Virus record (IMG/VR): IMGVR_UViG_3300027749_003047
Location: 62,001-126,000 of that record
Reading direction: 5' to 3' (one strand)
DNA: 64,000 nucleotides
From: a virus
The position numbers were made by a program, and so were the translations under genes. Under the pieces are notes generated by a model. It saw nothing but the letters and a program-made list of their open reading frames with translations. It searched no databases and had not been told where the DNA came from. Below are positions 31,194 to 39,447 of this stretch, one piece after another; positions within the stretch are counted from its first letter, which is position 1, and every line of letters begins with the position of its first letter.

Positions 31194-31475
31194 ATGGGCG
31201 AAATTTTCAAAATCATCGGGGACCTTGGGTTTCCTGTCGCGGCAGCACTAGCAGGCGGCTATTTTGTGTATCTAACGATCAAGTTGTTACTGGCAGGTGT
31301 CCTTAGTAGCGTAAAGGGCATGGCTGGTATTATCACAGCACTTGATAATCGTGTAAAAACCATGAACCATGATGTAATCCGCATTGACACTATTGTATCA
31401 AATGCTCTCGGCTTACGGCCAGATGTAGACCGTATCAGCCGTGCAGACGGCAAGAACGATGCAAGGAGAGATTAA
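31194..31475 (+). CDS. Single-span membrane protein with coiled-coil tail
   Basis: 93 residues. A hydrophobic helix (GFPVAAALAGGYFVYLTIKL, about 12-37) is followed by a heptad-like segment (ITALDNRVKTMNHDVIRIDT). The protein at 31802-32137 has the same plan and matching motifs (GFPIVMAVGMGFIIKYVW, ALIDRVRMLDNDLIRLNQKV), so they are paralogues. Small membrane proteins of this type are often holin-like or tail-associated; no direct evidence here. GGGAG precedes the ATG. Confidence 0.65.
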   Translation: MGEIFKIIGDLGFPVAAALAGGYFVYLTIKLLLAGVLSSVKGMAGIITALDNRVKTMNHDVIRIDTIVSNALGLRPDVDRISRADGKNDARRD

Positions 31476-31669
31476 TGAGGCATTACGATTACGACTGGGA
31501 CCTAGAGCCCGAGTACATCAAGTTTGACCCCGAATTAAACATAGATGCACTGGGCTGGAAACATGGCGACTGTTTCAAAGTTGTCAATCGTGACGGCCGT
31601 AGTATGCTAGTCAAGTTGGACCCAGTAGAGCAATTTGCTCGAGGACACAAGGTGAACTGCAATGAATAA
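31475..31669 (+). CDS. Small unknown protein, 64 residues
   Basis: Begins MRHYDYDWDLEPEYIKFDPE; acidic N-terminus, beta-rich C-terminal half (GDCFKVVNRDGRSMLVKLDP) like a small barrel. The start overlaps the upstream stop (TAATG), a sign of coupling. Family not recognised. Confidence 0.65.
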   Translation: MRHYDYDWDLEPEYIKFDPELNIDALGWKHGDCFKVVNRDGRSMLVKLDPVEQFARGHKVNCNE

Positions 31670-31802
31670 ACAAAAAATAAACAGAATGCCGCAAAGCATA
31701 GCAGAATTTGGTATCGATCATCAGATTTGGACTGATAGAGATTTATTAAAATTCTGTGCTATTGTGTTTGTAGTGGGATATGTATTAGGTAAGGTGCTGT
31801 AA
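31662..31802 (+). CDS. Small membrane protein, 46 residues
   Basis: ATG 31662 overlaps the preceding gene by eight bases, and its TAA overlaps the next ATG (TAATG at 31802). It begins MNKQKINRMPQSIAEFGIDH and ends with one membrane helix (LLKFCAIVFVVGYVLGKVL). Tight packing with both neighbours supports it. Function unknown; a member of the small membrane-protein block. Confidence 0.7.
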   Translation: MNKQKINRMPQSIAEFGIDHQIWTDRDLLKFCAIVFVVGYVLGKVL

Positions 31803-32137
31803 TGGATGTAGTAGATCTAGTCAACAAGTACGGATTTCCCATAGTAATGGCTGTGGGAATGGGTTTCATTATCAAGTATGTGTGGGAATGGGCAACCAAA
31901 GAAATCAAGCCTGTTATCAACGATGCCAACACTGTGCTTATCGCACTGATAGATCGTGTACGCATGTTGGACAATGACCTAATTCGTTTGAATCAAAAAG
32001 TCAACACAGTGCTGACCATTCGTGGCAAGATGATCGAATCAGATCGTGTTATGGAAACTGCCATAGTGGAAGCACAAGCCAACGTCAAGTTCCATGATGC
32101 CATGGACGAAGCTGACAATATCAAAAATAAAAAATAA
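31802..32137 (+). CDS. Single-span membrane protein, paralogue of 31194-31475
   Basis: 111 residues. N-terminal helix GFPIVMAVGMGFIIKYVWEW, then a coiled-coil segment (NTVLIALIDRVRMLDNDLIR) and a charged tail. It shares order and motifs with the 93-residue protein 330 bases upstream, so a local duplication is likely. Possible holin, antiholin or tail-anchor role is inference. Confidence 0.65.
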   Translation: MDVVDLVNKYGFPIVMAVGMGFIIKYVWEWATKEIKPVINDANTVLIALIDRVRMLDNDLIRLNQKVNTVLTIRGKMIESDRVMETAIVEAQANVKFHDAMDEADNIKNKK

Positions 32138-32181
32138 AAAGAATTCACCTTAGGACCGGTACTAGTTACCGAATGTGAATA

Positions 32182-32244
32182 GGCGGCCACTGCCTTGGGA
32201 AAACTGATTCGCTACCGGCAATCCCTAAAGTGTGGCCTTTTCTT
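32182..32244 (+). terminator. Probable terminator with branched hairpin
   Basis: GGCCAC near 32182 pairs with GTGGCC near 32236, enclosing a 45-base region with its own small stem (GGGA/TCCC), followed by TTTTCTT. It separates the membrane-protein block from the next gene. The long loop is unusual, so a structured RNA is also possible. Confidence 0.45.
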
Positions 32245-32245
32245 G

Positions 32246-32253
32246 AATAAATA
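32246..32253 (+). promoter_or_regulatory. T4-late-like motif AATAAATA
   Basis: Ends five bases before the ATG at 32259; no ribosome site lies between, so the mRNA would be leaderless if this promoter is used. Confidence 0.35.
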
Positions 32254-32258
32254 GCTGT

Positions 32259-32891
32259 ATGAAAGTTAAAGAAATCCTAGAAGGTCTAACTCCCAAAAAT
32301 ATACACACCCTGGCCGATGCCAAAGGTGTAAAATGGGATGACAAGCCCAGCTTTCTTGCTCTCACCAAAAGGTTGACGGGTAAAGAACATTTAGACGACT
32401 TGAATCAAGCACAACTACTCAAAGTCAAACGGTATCTAGAAAAACAAGATGTAGATGAAGGACTCATGAGTTTCTTGTCAAAGCCTGTGGTCAAAACTGC
32501 AACAAAACCTACTAGTAGTTTATCAACAATGCGAGCGGCTGTGGCTGCAGATAAAGCTGCCTTGGACACAGTTCCCCCGCCACACATAAGAATGTACTTA
32601 CAGCGTATTAAAGATGCCAACGCTAAAGGACAACAACCCCAATTTAGTGCAAGCGAATATGCTGCCTTGGAACAATGGATTAAACAACAACAAGCATACG
32701 GATCGTTGCCGGAAAACTTTGCTGACGGACGCAATCCCCAAGACAAAGGTGATGCCAAACGCCATGGTATCAATACCAAAGCCAGTGTCAGTAGTCTGCG
32801 CAAAACTGCCAAGCAAGGCGGACGCAAAGGACAGTTAGCACATTGGTTAGCCAATATGAAAGCTGGTAGGAAGAAACATGCGGGCAAGTGA
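32259..32891 (+). CDS. Conserved phage protein, 210 residues
   Basis: Begins MKVKEILEGLTPKNIHTLAD, with a C-terminal part (SVSSLRKTAKQGGRKGQLAH, then WLANMKAGRKK) that resembles a short C-terminal motif repeated in several T4-like cyanophage proteins. A Gln/Ala-rich middle (about 110-150) may be helical. No function can be named; the Lys-rich end suggests nucleic-acid or virion association. It overlaps the next small gene by 14 bases. Confidence 0.65.
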   Translation: MKVKEILEGLTPKNIHTLADAKGVKWDDKPSFLALTKRLTGKEHLDDLNQAQLLKVKRYLEKQDVDEGLMSFLSKPVVKTATKPTSSLSTMRAAVAADKAALDTVPPPHIRMYLQRIKDANAKGQQPQFSASEYAALEQWIKQQQAYGSLPENFADGRNPQDKGDAKRHGINTKASVSSLRKTAKQGGRKGQLAHWLANMKAGRKKHAGK

Positions 32892-33036
32892 ATTTACTAA
32901 CGAAGCAAAAAAATATTATTTTGCCGGAGCAAAAGTTGGGCAAAAAGCAGGTATTGCCGGGCAACTGCGTGGCACTGCTAAACCGCGTAAAGATGGCAAA
33001 CAACCTGCATTTAATAAACTGGTTGGCGGCTCCTAA
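32878..33036 (+). CDS. Small basic protein, 52 residues
   Basis: ATG 32878 lies within the end of the previous gene; stop TAA 33036. It begins MRASEFTNEAKKYYFAGAKV and is Gly/Lys-rich afterwards (GQLRGTAKPRKDGKQP). The overlap and reasonable composition support it. No family recognised. Confidence 0.6.
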   Translation: MRASEFTNEAKKYYFAGAKVGQKAGIAGQLRGTAKPRKDGKQPAFNKLVGGS

Positions 33037-33048
33037 GATAAGTATATA

Positions 33049-33762
33049 ATGAACATAATTATATACACACTTGTAGTCACACACATCACTATCGTTTCCG
33101 TTACTTTGTTTTTACACAGAGGCCAAGCGCACAAGGGAATCGCATTCAACCCGATACTAAGCCATTTCATGCGAGCATGGCTATGGCTTACAACTGGTAT
33201 GGTAACCAAACAATGGGTGGCTATACATCGTAAGCATCATGCATTTAGTGATAATGCGGGTGATCCGCATAGCCCGCACGTATACGGCATCGCTCGTGTA
33301 TTTTTCAAAGGTGCAGGCCTTTATCATCTAGCAAGTAAAGACACAGACATGGTCAACAAGTTTGGAGTAGGTACTCCTGACGATTGGATTGAGCGTAACA
33401 TTTATACACCCCATAGCCGCCTCGGTATTCTTCTAATGCTGATCATAGATCTATTGTTCTTTGGACCGTGGGGATTTGTAGTGTGGGGTGTGCAAATGAT
33501 ATGGATTCCATTTTGGGCCGCTGGAGTTATCAACGGTATAGGACATTGGTATGGTTACAAGAACGGAACTACTCGTGATAGTAGTCGCAACATTGTTCCT
33601 TGGGGCATTGTGGTGGGCGGTGAAGAACTTCATAATAACCATCATCTTAATCCAGCAAGCGTTAAACTGAGTCGCCGCTGGTTTGAATTTGATATTGGTT
33701 ATATGTGGCTGAGACTTTTTAGTTTATTAGGACTTGCAAAACTTATTTCTCGTGAGCAATAA
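33049..33762 (+). CDS. Fatty-acid desaturase, second copy
   Basis: 237 residues, membrane protein. Histidine boxes HRGQAH (about 24-29), HRKHH (about 61-65) and HNNHH near 197 coordinate the di-iron site. The spacing resembles delta-9 acyl-CoA desaturases. It is clearly diverged from the copy at 16657-17424, so it may act on another position or acyl carrier. Its 3' end overlaps the convergent cyclase gene by 20 bases. Confidence 0.87.
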   Translation: MNIIIYTLVVTHITIVSVTLFLHRGQAHKGIAFNPILSHFMRAWLWLTTGMVTKQWVAIHRKHHAFSDNAGDPHSPHVYGIARVFFKGAGLYHLASKDTDMVNKFGVGTPDDWIERNIYTPHSRLGILLMLIIDLLFFGPWGFVVWGVQMIWIPFWAAGVINGIGHWYGYKNGTTRDSSRNIVPWGIVVGGEELHNNHHLNPASVKLSRRWFEFDIGYMWLRLFSLLGLAKLISREQ

Positions 33763-35785
33763 ACTCACCGTTCCAATCATCGCCTAGATCTTGCTGTTTC
33801 ATAAACGCACAGCGTTCAATCCACATTTTGTAGTACTTGTCCATTTGTCCGCTAAACTTGCCTTTCAATTCTCCACACAATATAGCAGCCGCATCAAATT
33901 GTTTTTCTTTGTACAGGATATGCATCTTATTGTGTGTGGCAAGTTCTTTACTGTAGTCGTTGCCTTTGGTTCGTAATGCTGTATAGATAGCATCTGCTAC
34001 AGTTTTACCTTTTGGTTGTAAGTTATCCAAATACAAGTAGAAGAAATCATCCTTAGTACGGTTGTATGTTTCAGCACCAATAATACACAATACACCATAT
34101 GCTTTACAACGTGCTTCTAGTCGTGCCGCAGTTGAAACCATGTCACCCAAGATGTCATAGCTGTGTCGTTCTGTTGAACCCATCTCACCGATAAAGCCAA
34201 TACCTGAGTTACAACCCCAACCCATTGCGGCTGGTGGCAATCCTTGTGCTTCCATAATGTTAGTATACTCGTCTACTTTGTCTAGCATTTCAAGTCCAAC
34301 AGCAACTATTGTTCTAGCGTGATTAGGATCTTCAATAGGGGCACCGTGTATGTGCATACTTGCATCGCCTACGTACTTGATAATCATTCCATTATTATCT
34401 AGCATGGGACGACTAATGCTGTCCATGTATCCGTTCATATACTTGCCCAAGCCAGCAACATCATCTCCGTAATGTTCACCAATAGGAGTAAAGCCACGTA
34501 GATCACTGAACATGACACTTACGTCTTTACGTACACCACGCTTGATCAAGTCTGGATCTTTTTGTAGTAGTTCGACTACTTCCTTACTGCAATAGCCAGC
34601 AAACTGTTTCTTGATTGCTTGTTTCTGTAAGTATTCACTTACAAACTTAACACCATAAGCGTGAAGCATAACCAAAACAAGGCCCCCGACCGGAACAGTC
34701 GCATCCACGAGTTGTAAGCCACTGCTATATGCGAGTCCACATAGAGGAATAATAGAGCCAATAATAACAACACCTGCGCCAATACCAACATAAGTCCACC
34801 TTGTTAAAAATAATAATAAAATACCTGCGGTCAATAAGCCCAATATTTCTGCACCGTCTGCCCAATCAGGCCGTTGTATAACAACTCCATTCATCATTGT
34901 GCCAATAACAGCGGCTTGTACATCATGAGGCCATATTGCGCCTTTGCTAGTTGGTAACGGATTACCGATACCTGCGGCTGTAGGTCCTACTATAACAACA
35001 GCACCTTCTAAATCTTTGGGTAAGTTAATCAAACTAAAACTACGATTTTGTTGACTCCAATCAATCCAAACACGCCCCAGATTATCTGTAGTCACAGGCC
35101 CAAACTTGGGGATACGCATTTTCTCAACGCCACCTTCAAACAACTTAACTTGGAATGTTGTGTCACCTGCGGCCACACGCAGAGTTTCTAAACTCATTGA
35201 TGGATAAAGTTTGCCGTCAACTGACACAATCAAAGGCATACGACGATTGACACCATCTATCTCTGGTAGCGTGTTTACAATACCAACACCGGCCGCACTA
35301 TTTTCTAAACTTGAGATGTTGGCAACAAGTCCAGGATACTGAACAATTTGATCTAACCATTCTGGTGCTAGTACAGCACTGCCTGGAACACGTGGTGTAT
35401 TCTTTGTTTGATTACTGGGAACGCTAGGAAGTATTACCGGATAATGTTTAAGAGTGGAGGCCAGATCCCTATCTCCACCAGTACGATCACGCTCAGCCAT
35501 GAGCACGTTAAGCACAACAAGGCCAGCATTACGATGATAAAGGTCTTCAATAATTTCAGCATAGTTAACCCTTGGTAGTGGCCATTGGCCGTATTTGTCT
35601 AGACTAGCTTCGTCTATGTTGACCGTGATAATATTATTAAATGTTGGTTCTTTGTTTACAATTAATGTATCAAAATAGCGTAGTCGTACGCTTTCAACAA
35701 ATGAGGGATCTGCAATGCGTATGCCCACTACCAACACTAGAGTCAGCAGTGCAGTCCACGGGCTTAGGATGAGTTTCTTTAACAT
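33743..35785 (-). CDS. CHASE2-domain adenylate cyclase
   Basis: 680 residues. N-terminal membrane helix (11-25), a periplasmic CHASE2 sensor (about 30-300), three membrane helices (about 310-378) and a class III cyclase domain (about 420-600). Metal-binding Asp428 (VMFSDLRGFT) and Asp474 (KYVGDASMH), Lys470 for adenine choice and Arg555 are present. The transition-state Asn of the usual VNxAAR motif is Ser551 (DMVSTAARLE), so activity may be reduced. CHASE2 cyclases are bacterial; finding one in a phage beside curli and FecR genes is unusual. The signal sensed is unknown. Confidence 0.88.
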   Translation of the reverse strand: MLKKLILSPWTALLTLVLVVGIRIADPSFVESVRLRYFDTLIVNKEPTFNNIITVNIDEASLDKYGQWPLPRVNYAEIIEDLYHRNAGLVVLNVLMAERDRTGGDRDLASTLKHYPVILPSVPSNQTKNTPRVPGSAVLAPEWLDQIVQYPGLVANISSLENSAAGVGIVNTLPEIDGVNRRMPLIVSVDGKLYPSMSLETLRVAAGDTTFQVKLFEGGVEKMRIPKFGPVTTDNLGRVWIDWSQQNRSFSLINLPKDLEGAVVIVGPTAAGIGNPLPTSKGAIWPHDVQAAVIGTMMNGVVIQRPDWADGAEILGLLTAGILLLFLTRWTYVGIGAGVVIIGSIIPLCGLAYSSGLQLVDATVPVGGLVLVMLHAYGVKFVSEYLQKQAIKKQFAGYCSKEVVELLQKDPDLIKRGVRKDVSVMFSDLRGFTPIGEHYGDDVAGLGKYMNGYMDSISRPMLDNNGMIIKYVGDASMHIHGAPIEDPNHARTIVAVGLEMLDKVDEYTNIMEAQGLPPAAMGWGCNSGIGFIGEMGSTERHSYDILGDMVSTAARLEARCKAYGVLCIIGAETYNRTKDDFFYLYLDNLQPKGKTVADAIYTALRTKGNDYSKELATHNKMHILYKEKQFDAAAILCGELKGKFSGQMDKYYKMWIERCAFMKQQDLGDDWNGEFIAHEK

Positions 35786-35789
35786 CCAG

Positions 35790-35797
35790 TATTTATC
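35790..35797 (-). promoter_or_regulatory. T4-late-like promoter motif GATAAATA
   Basis: Minus strand, four bases before the cyclase ATG at 35785 and overlapping the stop of the glycosyltransferase gene. A transcript from it would be leaderless. Confidence 0.35.
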
Positions 35798-36794
35798 TGG
35801 ATTTTTCCACTAGGTTGTCACGGAATATTTGCCAAGCCTTTTCCCAAGTCCAACGTTGACTACCCATTTCAACATAACCTCTGTTTAATTGTAAACAACC
35901 TGTAACAGCATCCTCTAGACTTTCATTCATAAATCCAGTTACGCCTTGATCAATAACATCTTCCGGACCTTGACATGGAAACGCGGCTACGGGAGTTCCG
36001 CAGGCCATTGCTTCTATCATTACAATACCAAATGTTTCCCATTGACTAGGAAATACAAACACTTCAGCGTTGGCATAGTATCGAGCTAAATCTACACCTG
36101 TTTTAAATCCTGTAAAATGTACATCGGGATATTTTTTCTTGTAAGTTTCTAGCATAGGTCCATCGCCTACCATTATTTTTAAATAGCCAGGATAGTCTAG
36201 CTCAAAAAACTTTTCTAAATTCTTTTCCTTACTCACACGGCTAACACACAGCAAATATTTTGCTAGAACTTCTTCTCTAAGTGCTGGAGTAAAGATTGTA
36301 CGATCAACCCCACGAGTCCATGGAATAACTTCGCCATCAAATCCATGTGCCTTTAATTCCTTAACCATTGAGTCTGTAGTTGTTAAAACTTTGCCACTAT
36401 GCTTATGAAACCAGCGTACAAATCTCCAGGTAAGTGACTCAGGTACGCCAAATAGCTTTCGGAGCCCTTCAGGAAACTTAGTGTGATAAGCGGTATTGTG
36501 GCGAATATTACCCAATGAAAGATATGCTCGAGCCCACAAACCCAAAGGACCCTCTGTGGCGATATGGATATAATCCGGAGATATCTCCTCAATCTTCTTG
36601 CCGAGGTTCCGGGGATAGGCAATCTTGACTTCGTTGTAGCCAGGACAATCAATGTAGCGGAACCACCCGGGATCCAACACCACAACGTTATAACCGTCAC
36701 GAACAGCACACGTCTCAATATTTTTGTAAGTCGTAACAACACCATTGATCTGGTCCTTTAGATTATCTGTGATAATTAAAATAGTTTTTGTCAT
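35793..36794 (-). CDS. Glycosyltransferase, GT4 family
   Basis: 333 residues. Two Rossmann-like halves: N-terminal acceptor part with GVVTTYKNIE and YHTKFPEG, C-terminal donor part with VFPSQWETFGIVMIEAMACG, then TPVAAFPCQGPEDVI, the E-x7-E retaining motif of GT4. It is similar in layout to diacylglycerol or phosphatidyl-inositol mannosyl- and glucosyltransferases. Overlaps the ATP-grasp gene by ATGA. Probably glycosylates a lipid or surface sugar, as part of the envelope module 35793-38417. Confidence 0.85.
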   Translation of the reverse strand: MTKTILIITDNLKDQINGVVTTYKNIETCAVRDGYNVVVLDPGWFRYIDCPGYNEVKIAYPRNLGKKIEEISPDYIHIATEGPLGLWARAYLSLGNIRHNTAYHTKFPEGLRKLFGVPESLTWRFVRWFHKHSGKVLTTTDSMVKELKAHGFDGEVIPWTRGVDRTIFTPALREEVLAKYLLCVSRVSKEKNLEKFFELDYPGYLKIMVGDGPMLETYKKKYPDVHFTGFKTGVDLARYYANAEVFVFPSQWETFGIVMIEAMACGTPVAAFPCQGPEDVIDQGVTGFMNESLEDAVTGCLQLNRGYVEMGSQRWTWEKAWQIFRDNLVEKSR

Positions 36795-37669
36795 TGAATC
36801 CTAAACTTTACGTATTCTGTTATAGCATCTGCTACATCTACATTGCAATAAGTTTCAAATCCTTTGAATCCGGGATTGCTATTAACTTCGCATATACTAA
36901 AACTTCCTTTGTTGAATAGCAAGTCAACTCCTGCAATATCTAACCCCAATATCTTAGCACTTTCTCTGCTGAGAAAATCTATCTCTTCAGTAACTTTAAA
37001 TGGTTCACCATATCCGCCTTGGCTAATGTTGGCACGAAAATCGTTGTTACTGATGCGACGCATGGCGCCTATTACCTTGCCGCCTACTACAAGTACACGT
37101 AAATCTTCCCCAACTCTCTCGTTTAGATATTCCTGTACAATCAAAGTTTTTTTGTTGCCGAGGCCAATTGCAATGCCCATTAATTTTTTAAATTCTTTTC
37201 TAGTATCGCACAGGTAAACTCCATTACCTTGACTCCCTGTAACTACTTTGACAACACAAGGAAATCCAATTTCCTTTTCAACTAGATCGTAGTCTACAGG
37301 AAATCTAAACATCATTGTTCTGGGAACATGTAGGCCGTTGTTTGCCAATATTTGATTGGTGCGCAGTTTGTCGCGGGCTATTTCAATACTGCCAGCTGTA
37401 TTGATCACAGGAACAAGAGCTTGTTCAAATTCTCTGAGCAGTGCAAGATTAAAACTATTTTCACCAGCGCCTGAACGAGTCAAGACCAATTCGGGCCAGG
37501 GGAAATCTTTGCCCAAATGTTTGACACTTTGACTTACTACGCTAGTGAGTACAATGTCAAATTTGCTAGGATGGCTGATCAACACATCCATTTTCTTCTC
37601 AGCAAAGCTATGCTCTAGCCTCTTGCGCTCATATCCGGACTTTTGTTTAGTCAGTAGTAGTACGGTCAT
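36791..37669 (-). CDS. RimK-like ATP-grasp ligase
   Basis: 292 residues from ATG 37669; an in-frame TTG seven codons upstream is less likely. The ATP-grasp core is visible: FPCVVKVVTGSQGNGVYLCD (ATP-binding), LIVQEYLNERVGEDLRVLVV, and GVDLLFNKGSFSICEVNSNP with Glu and Asn metal ligands. RimK-type enzymes add Glu to ribosomal protein S6 or link amino acids to small molecules or peptides. Between a glycosyltransferase and an LpxH-like gene, a role in decorating an envelope or peptide substrate is possible. Confidence 0.8.
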   Translation of the reverse strand: MTVLLLTKQKSGYERKRLEHSFAEKKMDVLISHPSKFDIVLTSVVSQSVKHLGKDFPWPELVLTRSGAGENSFNLALLREFEQALVPVINTAGSIEIARDKLRTNQILANNGLHVPRTMMFRFPVDYDLVEKEIGFPCVVKVVTGSQGNGVYLCDTRKEFKKLMGIAIGLGNKKTLIVQEYLNERVGEDLRVLVVGGKVIGAMRRISNNDFRANISQGGYGEPFKVTEEIDFLSRESAKILGLDIAGVDLLFNKGSFSICEVNSNPGFKGFETYCNVDVADAITEYVKFRIQ

Positions 37670-38417
37670 TTTCTTGTGTCCATGTAACAATTTCCCAGGT
37701 GCCGTCGTGATGTTCTACTAATGCTGTACAACTTTCTACCCAGTCACCGTCATTCATGTAAGTAACACCGTCTATTTGTTTGATTTCTGCGTGATGTATA
37801 TGTCCGCATATCACGCCATCATAGCCACGTTTCTTACAGTAGCCCGCTAAATTACGTTCAAATTGAAACATAAAGTCCGATGCCTTCTTGACTTTATGCT
37901 TTAGATATTTACTCAAACTCCAGTAACCGAAGCCTAATTTGTGGCGAACCCAGTTGAATCTACTGTTCCAATCTAGCACAAGATCGTATAATTTATCACC
38001 TAAAAACGCCAGCCATGGCGCGAGTCGGGTAATTCCGTCGAACAAATCTCCGTGTGTAACAAGATAATGCTTGCCGTCTGCGCCTATGTGTTCGGTTTGA
38101 TTGTGTATTTCTACAAGTCCAAAGCTAAATCCATATGGTATCATCGGGCGCAGGAATTCGTCATGATTTCCAGCCACGTATACAACCCTAGTGCCACGTT
38201 TAGCGTGACCAAGAACCCTACGAACGACATTGGTATGCGCCTGTTTCCATCGCCATTTGTTTTGTTGGATTTTCCACGCATCAATGATATCTCCTACAAG
38301 ATACAATGTTTCGCAGGTGTTGTGTTTGAGAAAGTTGTTGAGTTTGCCAGCTTGGCAGTCGCGTGTGCCTAAGTGTACATCGGAAATAAAAATACTGCGA
38401 TAAGTTTTCGGTGTCAT
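37647..38417 (-). CDS. LpxH-like metallophosphoesterase (UDP-2,3-diacylglucosamine diphosphatase type)
   Basis: 256 residues. ISDVHLGTRDC (about 10-20), VGDIIDAW, AGNHDE, THGDLFDG and CGHIHHAE are the metal motifs in the order of the LpxH/UDP-diacylglucosamine diphosphatase family, which hydrolyses UDP-2,3-diacylglucosamine in lipid A synthesis. A change of the lipid A route or cleavage of a related nucleotide-sugar would fit the glycosyltransferase next to it. Late-like GATAAATA at 38422-38429 precedes the ATG. Confidence 0.82.
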   Translation of the reverse strand: MTPKTYRSIFISDVHLGTRDCQAGKLNNFLKHNTCETLYLVGDIIDAWKIQQNKWRWKQAHTNVVRRVLGHAKRGTRVVYVAGNHDEFLRPMIPYGFSFGLVEIHNQTEHIGADGKHYLVTHGDLFDGITRLAPWLAFLGDKLYDLVLDWNSRFNWVRHKLGFGYWSLSKYLKHKVKKASDFMFQFERNLAGYCKKRGYDGVICGHIHHAEIKQIDGVTYMNDGDWVESCTALVEHHDGTWEIVTWTQENDRTTTD

Positions 38418-38421
38418 ACCA

Positions 38422-38429
38422 TATTTATC
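38422..38429 (-). promoter_or_regulatory. T4-late-like promoter motif GATAAATA
   Basis: Minus strand, four bases before the LpxH-like ATG at 38417, at the head of the envelope module. Confidence 0.35.
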
Positions 38430-38466
38430 GCAGTATTGAGTTACTGTTGTTACAAGAATGTTACAA

Positions 38467-38598
38467 TTATCTTACTGATTCTGTGTGCTTGTGTTTTAAA
38501 CTTTTCTTTAACAACTTAAACCAAAACTCTTTAACTTTCTTTAAATTATGCTCAACTTCGGCTTTGTTAAGTTTCATTACTAATTTTTTAACTTTCAT
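38467..38598 (-). CDS. Small Lys-rich protein, 43 residues
   Basis: ATG 38598 behind GAAGGAG, stop TAA at 38467. It begins MKVKKLVMKLNKAEVEHNLK, is helical and basic, and ends KHTESVR. The good ribosome site supports it. It lies just after the terminator of the curli module. Function unknown. Confidence 0.7.
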   Translation of the reverse strand: MKVKKLVMKLNKAEVEHNLKKVKEFWFKLLKKSLKHKHTESVR

Positions 38599-38617
38599 AC
38601 CAGACTCCTTCAGGGGT

Positions 38618-38638
38618 AAAAAAGGACCAAAATGGTCC
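38618..38638 (-). terminator. Rho-independent terminator of the curli-like operon
   Basis: Minus strand GGACCATTTTGGTCC followed by TTTTTT, 58 bases after the stop of the last curlin-repeat gene. Confidence 0.88.
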
Positions 38639-38685
38639 AGTGCTGATTACGGGTTCCAGCGACACCCTATTTTGTGCCCGTACTT

Positions 38686-38693
38686 TATTTATC
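38686..38693 (-). promoter_or_regulatory. Late-like motif GATAAATA
   Basis: Minus strand, just after the last curlin-repeat gene and 88 bases before the 43-residue gene; the terminator between makes its use uncertain. Confidence 0.3.
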
Positions 38694-38695
38694 TC

Positions 38696-39283
38696 TTAAA
38701 ACTTAGTATAGCTCCATCCTGACCCACACGGATTGCATTGTATGTTCATACCTGCTTGATCCGGTTGTGTAGGATTAGTTTGATTGATAGTAACACCGGC
38801 ACCTGTAGCACCATTAAAATATAAATTGAATGTTTTGTCGGCGCCTGTTCCGCCCGTTTGTGTTGCTGTTACAGTATTGCCATTGTTAGTAGCATTGTTT
38901 GGATTGGTAACTGTAAGAGTATGATTGCCTGCGCCTTGCTGTGTTACTGTAACATTATTACCCGATCCGATCATGTTTTGTATACTAGCATTATGATTAC
39001 CTGTGCCATCTTGTTGTATATTAAATGTGTTATTAATTCCTGATTTTAGTTCTATACTTGCAGTCTTATTATTACCCTGTTGTGTTATGGCAAACACATT
39101 ATAATCAACAGCACTAGTAGATCCAGCTGTTACACTGGCAGTATTGCCACTGCCATCTTGAACTATTGTAGTCGTGTTGCCGCTACCTATTTGATCGATG
39201 ATAATAGTATTATCGGCAGCCTTAGTGTTTGAACATTGCAAACCGGCCATAGATATGACTATCGCAACTATTAAGAATTTCAT
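38696..39283 (-). CDS. Curlin-repeat (CsgA/CsgB-like) protein
   Basis: 195 residues. After a signal peptide (to about residue 22) come degenerate repeats of about 22 residues with N-x-x-x-Q-x-G-x-x-N patterns (IIIDQIGSGNTTTIVQDGSG; FNIQQDGTGNHNASI; VTVTQQGAGNHTLTV), the amyloid-forming curlin repeat. The C-terminus has Cys-rich CNPCGSGWSY, not seen in CsgA. It would be exported by CsgG and polymerise outside the cell. Overlaps the small membrane-protein gene by ATGA; last gene of the operon. Confidence 0.8.
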   Translation of the reverse strand: MKFLIVAIVISMAGLQCSNTKAADNTIIIDQIGSGNTTTIVQDGSGNTASVTAGSTSAVDYNVFAITQQGNNKTASIELKSGINNTFNIQQDGTGNHNASIQNMIGSGNNVTVTQQGAGNHTLTVTNPNNATNNGNTVTATQTGGTGADKTFNLYFNGATGAGVTINQTNPTQPDQAGMNIQCNPCGSGWSYTKF

Positions 39284-39447
39284 TTGCCAAATACCTTAGA
39301 TATTATCCACACTATAGGAAACCAAGCTAACAAATATATAGGAGCTATTATCATACCTTTGATTAAGTTATCACGAGCTATCGCTTCTTTTTCTTTTTGT
39401 CTGCGTCTTTGCGATTCAACGTAACTGGAATTTGATTGTCTTATCAT
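39280..39447 (-). CDS. Small membrane protein, 55 residues, in the curli-like operon
   Basis: ATG 39447 overlaps the FecR-protein stop (ATGA) and its TGA overlaps the curlin ATG, so it is coupled on both sides. It begins MIRQSNSSYVESQRRRQKEK with a charged helix, then one or two hydrophobic stretches (GMIIAPIYLLAWFPIVWIIS). Possible inner-membrane partner of the secretion apparatus; no homologue recognised. Confidence 0.75.
   Translation of the reverse strand: MIRQSNSSYVESQRRRQKEKEAIARDNLIKGMIIAPIYLLAWFPIVWIISKVFGK

Noticed and set aside
32405-32887. 160-codon minus-strand frame opposite the 210-residue gene
   Set aside because: Cys- and Leu-rich antisense shadow of the real plus-strand gene.
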